From: Pseudomonadota bacterium
GTDB taxonomy: Bacteria > Pseudomonadota > Alphaproteobacteria > Acetobacterales > Acetobacteraceae
Reading direction: 5' to 3'
Length of the DNA stretch: 64,000 nucleotides
Assembly: GCA_021818505.1 (NCBI GenBank)
Contig: JAKADX010000001.1
Location: forward strand, 175,432-239,431
Position 1 is the stretch's first letter; each line of letters opens with the position of its first letter. The notes under the pieces were generated by a model. The model saw only the letters and a program-made list of their open reading frames with translations. It did not search any database and was not told the origin of the DNA. The position numbers and the translations under genes were made by a program. This document shows, one piece after another, positions 61,866 through 64,000 of the stretch.

Positions 61866-64000
61866 GCCGGCCGCGCACCCGGCAGGAGGTCGAGGGCGAA
61901 CTCGCGCGCGCGGCGCTGCTGCGCGGCGAGGCGCTGCTGGGGGCGGGCGACCCGGTGGCGGCGCTGCCCTGGCTGCGCCGCGCCCGCCGCATCGCCACCG
62001 CCGATGACACGGTGGCGCTGGCGCTGGCGCTGGCGCTGCTGGCGCTGGGCGATGCCGAGGCCGCCGCTCTGTTCGCCGACATCGCCACCCGCCATGACGT
62101 GCAGGAGGTCTGGCTCGGCCTGGCCGCTGCGCGCCGCCGCATCGGCGACGTCGCGGCGGCGGCCGAGGCGCTGGCCGCGGCACTGTCGCGGCACGTGCTG
62201 GCCGACCCAGCGCCGGTGCGGGCGCTGGCCGACGACCTCTCGCACCGCGTCGGCGCACCCGGCTGGTGCGGCCGGCGGCGCGACGGCTCGCTGGTGCTGC
62301 AAGCCACGCGTCGCCCCCGCGTGACCCACTCCGCCGGACGGACCGAGGTCACGCTCGACGGCAAGCACCTCATCGGCAGCCCGCTGCTGACGACGTTGCA
62401 GGACCGGGTCGAGGGCGCGGTTGCCGCCCATGACGGCCTGCTGGAGGGCTGGGCCTGGCACCCTGCCGATGCCGGGCGCGATCCCGAGTTGCGCATCGTG
62501 ACGCCGGCGGGCCGCATATTGCGGCGGATCGTCGCCAGGGATCCCGTCGATGCCGTGCCACGCCCGCTGGCCCGGCCGCGCCGCTTCACGGTGCCGGGTA
62601 TCGACGGGATGGTGCGGGTGCTCGGCGCGGACGGGCGCGACCTGGCCGGCAGCCCCCTCGATCCCGGACAGGAGGCGCGCGCGGCCGTCGCGGCAGCGCG
62701 GGCGGTGGCGCGCGCGCTCCCCGTCCTCGGCGCTCCACGACCCCCGCCCTGGCAGCCGATGCCGGCGGCAGTGGTCGGGCCGCGCACGCGGGCGCCGCGC
62801 CGGCCGCGTCGGCGGATCGCGGTGGTGGTGCCGGCCTATCGCGACGCGGCGATGACCCGCGCCTGCCTCGACGCGGTCTTCGCGACAGTGCCGCCCGGCA
62901 CGCGTGTCATCGTGGTCGATGACGCGACACCCGAGGCGGCGCTGGCCGCCGACCTGGACGCCCTCGCTGCCGACAGCCGCATCATCCTGTTGCGCCATCG
63001 GCGCAACCGCGGCTTCCCGCACGCCGCCAATCGCGGCCTGCGCGCCGCGGCGGCGCTGCCCGGGGGGCCGGACGTGGTGCTGCTCAACAGCGACACGCTG
63101 CCCGCGCCCGGCTGGCTGGAGATGCTGCGCCGGGTGGTTCATGGGAGCGGCGACATCGGCACCGCCGCGCCTCTGACCAACGACGCCACCATCCTGTCCT
63201 ATCCGGACCCGCTGCAGCCGGCGTCGCCACCGGACGACCTTTCCGCCTTTGCCGCACTGGCGCGCGCGGCGCACCCCGAGACCGCCATCGACATCCCGAC
63301 CGCGGTCGGCTTCTGCATGTATATCCGCCGCGAATGCCTCGAAGCGACCGGGCTGCTTCGCACTGATGCCTTCGCCCAGGGGTATGGGGAGGAGAACGAC
63401 TTTTCGCTGCGGGCGACGCGTCTGGGCTGGCGGCATGTCGCGGTGCCGGGGGCGTTCGTGGCGCATCTCGGTGGACGCTCGTTCGGCGACGCACGGGCCG
63501 CACTGCTCGCGCGCAACCTCGATGTGCTGGAGCGGCTGCATCCGGGGTACCGCGCAATGATCGCCGAGTGGCAGGCACGCGATCCACTCGCCCCGGCCCG
63601 CCGGGCGCTGGACGCGGCGCGCTGGCACGCGGTTGCGGACCGTCGTCCGGCAGTGCTTCTGGTCACCCACGACCATCAGGGCGGGGTCGAGCGCGCGGTG
63701 CGGGAACGCTGCGCCGCTCTGGCCCAGGCCGGGCTGCGGCCGATCCTGCTGCGTCCGGTCATCGACCTCTCGGGCAGCGAGGCGGCGACGGAGCGGCGCT
63801 ACCTGCCCGGGCTCTGCGCGGTCGCCGACGGCGCCGGGAACGCATTTCCGAATTTGCGTTTCACTATTCCGGCGGAACTGCCGGAACTGGCCGGGTTGCT
63901 GCGGGCGGCGCGGCCGGTGCGCATGGAGGTGCATCATCGGCTGGGTCACCACGCCCGCGTACTCGACCTCGCCCGCCTGCTGGACATTCCGTACGAGGTC
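61862..64000 (+). CDS. Large glycosyltransferase with helical N-terminus and GT2 domain, 3' partial
   Basis: The frame is open to the end of the window (713 codons). Residues 1-130 are alanine-rich helical repeats like TPRs. A GT2 domain begins near residue 320 with IAVVVPAYRDAAMTRACLDAV, then VIVVDDATPEAALAADLDAL, the donor-binding VVLLNSDTLPAPGWLEMLRR and QGYGEENDFSLRATRLGWRH (ED/E-type base). A second domain starts around AVLLVTHDHQGGVERAV, which looks like a GT4 Rossmann half. The start is uncertain: CTG at 61862 would overlap the Sel1 stop (CTGA); GTG at 61955 is also possible. Confidence 0.83.
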   Translation, partial: MSRPRTRQEVEGELARAALLRGEALLGAGDPVAALPWLRRARRIATADDTVALALALALLALGDAEAAALFADIATRHDVQEVWLGLAAARRRIGDVAAAAEALAAALSRHVLADPAPVRALADDLSHRVGAPGWCGRRRDGSLVLQATRRPRVTHSAGRTEVTLDGKHLIGSPLLTTLQDRVEGAVAAHDGLLEGWAWHPADAGRDPELRIVTPAGRILRRIVARDPVDAVPRPLARPRRFTVPGIDGMVRVLGADGRDLAGSPLDPGQEARAAVAAARAVARALPVLGAPRPPPWQPMPAAVVGPRTRAPRRPRRRIAVVVPAYRDAAMTRACLDAVFATVPPGTRVIVVDDATPEAALAADLDALAADSRIILLRHRRNRGFPHAANRGLRAAAALPGGPDVVLLNSDTLPAPGWLEMLRRVVHGSGDIGTAAPLTNDATILSYPDPLQPASPPDDLSAFAALARAAHPETAIDIPTAVGFCMYIRRECLEATGLLRTDAFAQGYGEENDFSLRATRLGWRHVAVPGAFVAHLGGRSFGDARAALLARNLDVLERLHPGYRAMIAEWQARDPLAPARRALDAARWHAVADRRPAVLLVTHDHQGGVERAVRERCAALAQAGLRPILLRPVIDLSGSEAATERRYLPGLCAVADGAGNAFPNLRFTIPAELPELAGLLRAARPVRMEVHHRLGHHARVLDLARLLDIPYEV

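Noticed and set aside
58758-62258. Open reading frame of 1166 codons on the minus strand
   Set aside because: It runs antisense to the adaptor and Sel1 genes, has an Arg/Ala/Gln-rich composition with no domain, and reflects the scarcity of stop codons in GC-rich DNA. The plus-strand genes have clear motifs.
61727-63952. Open reading frame of 741 codons on the minus strand
   Set aside because: It is antisense to the glycosyltransferase, whose GT2 motifs are plain. Its translation is Arg/Gln/His-rich and unlike a protein.
1-64000. tRNA genes, rRNA, CRISPR arrays, insertion sequences or phage genes
   Set aside because: I looked for tRNA-like T-loop motifs, regular short repeats, transposase-like frames and integrase motifs and found none that hold up.

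Overview
The window is high-GC DNA (roughly 70% by eye) densely packed with genes, many joined by ATGA, GTGA or TGATG start/stop overlaps. The mix of markers (minCDE, ubiG, an ELM1-family protein, a RodZ-like HTH/membrane protein, an ArsR-methyltransferase fusion, lysC next to a GAF-domain ptsP) fits a chromosomal segment of an alphaproteobacterium. Acetobacteraceae/Rhodospirillales is my best guess, but that rests on gene content only. I saw no tRNA, rRNA, CRISPR array, insertion sequence or phage genes.

Region by region. 1-454: end of a PEBP-family gene. 442-7701 (minus): a seven-gene overlapping operon, an XRE regulator followed by hyfB-C-E-F-G-I homologues. It encodes a complex I-like, hydrogenase-4-like membrane complex whose large subunit lacks the NiFe-binding cysteines. 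A promoter and a probable auto-operator lie just upstream. 7706-12118 (minus): diguanylate cyclase with two tandem sensory modules, ELM1-like protein, and a large unknown protein. 12515-14212 (plus): DEAD-box helicase and a YdjM-like membrane protein. 14223-23466 (minus): housekeeping genes prfA, hisS, ispG, a RodZ-like protein, ptsP, a nitronate monooxygenase-like enzyme and lysC. 23541-26942 (plus): ubiG, a small exported protein and minCDE.

27181-34515 is an accessory island that looks like a modified-sugar cluster: an unknown protein with a duplicated domain, a C-methyltransferase, a cytidylyltransferase-type nucleotidyltransferase, a PIG-L deacetylase, an internally deleted RmlC-like protein, a DUF4910 peptidase-like protein, an SDR and an NDP-sugar epimerase. 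34486-50564 carries a ferritin-like protein, a universal stress protein, a DksA/TraR-like regulator, two MFS transporters, an acyl-CoA ligase, oligoendopeptidase F, an ABC1 kinase, pdxJ and pdxA flanking a 2OG-Fe dioxygenase, an anion transporter and an FAD oxidoreductase. A REP-like inverted repeat follows.

50797-55779 (minus) holds an HD-domain protein, PduO-type cobalamin adenosyltransferase, a CDF metal transporter, an ArsR-methyltransferase fusion with a palindrome at its start, a GNAT acetyltransferase and an amidase. 56343-64000 (plus) is a type I secretion ABC transporter and HlyD-type adaptor, followed by a Sel1-repeat protein and a large multidomain glycosyltransferase that runs off the end of the window. 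The most interesting items are the cysteine-less hydrogenase-4-like complex with its self-regulating XRE gene, the sugar cluster with its deleted epimerase and duplicated-domain protein, and the secretion/Sel1/glycosyltransferase module.
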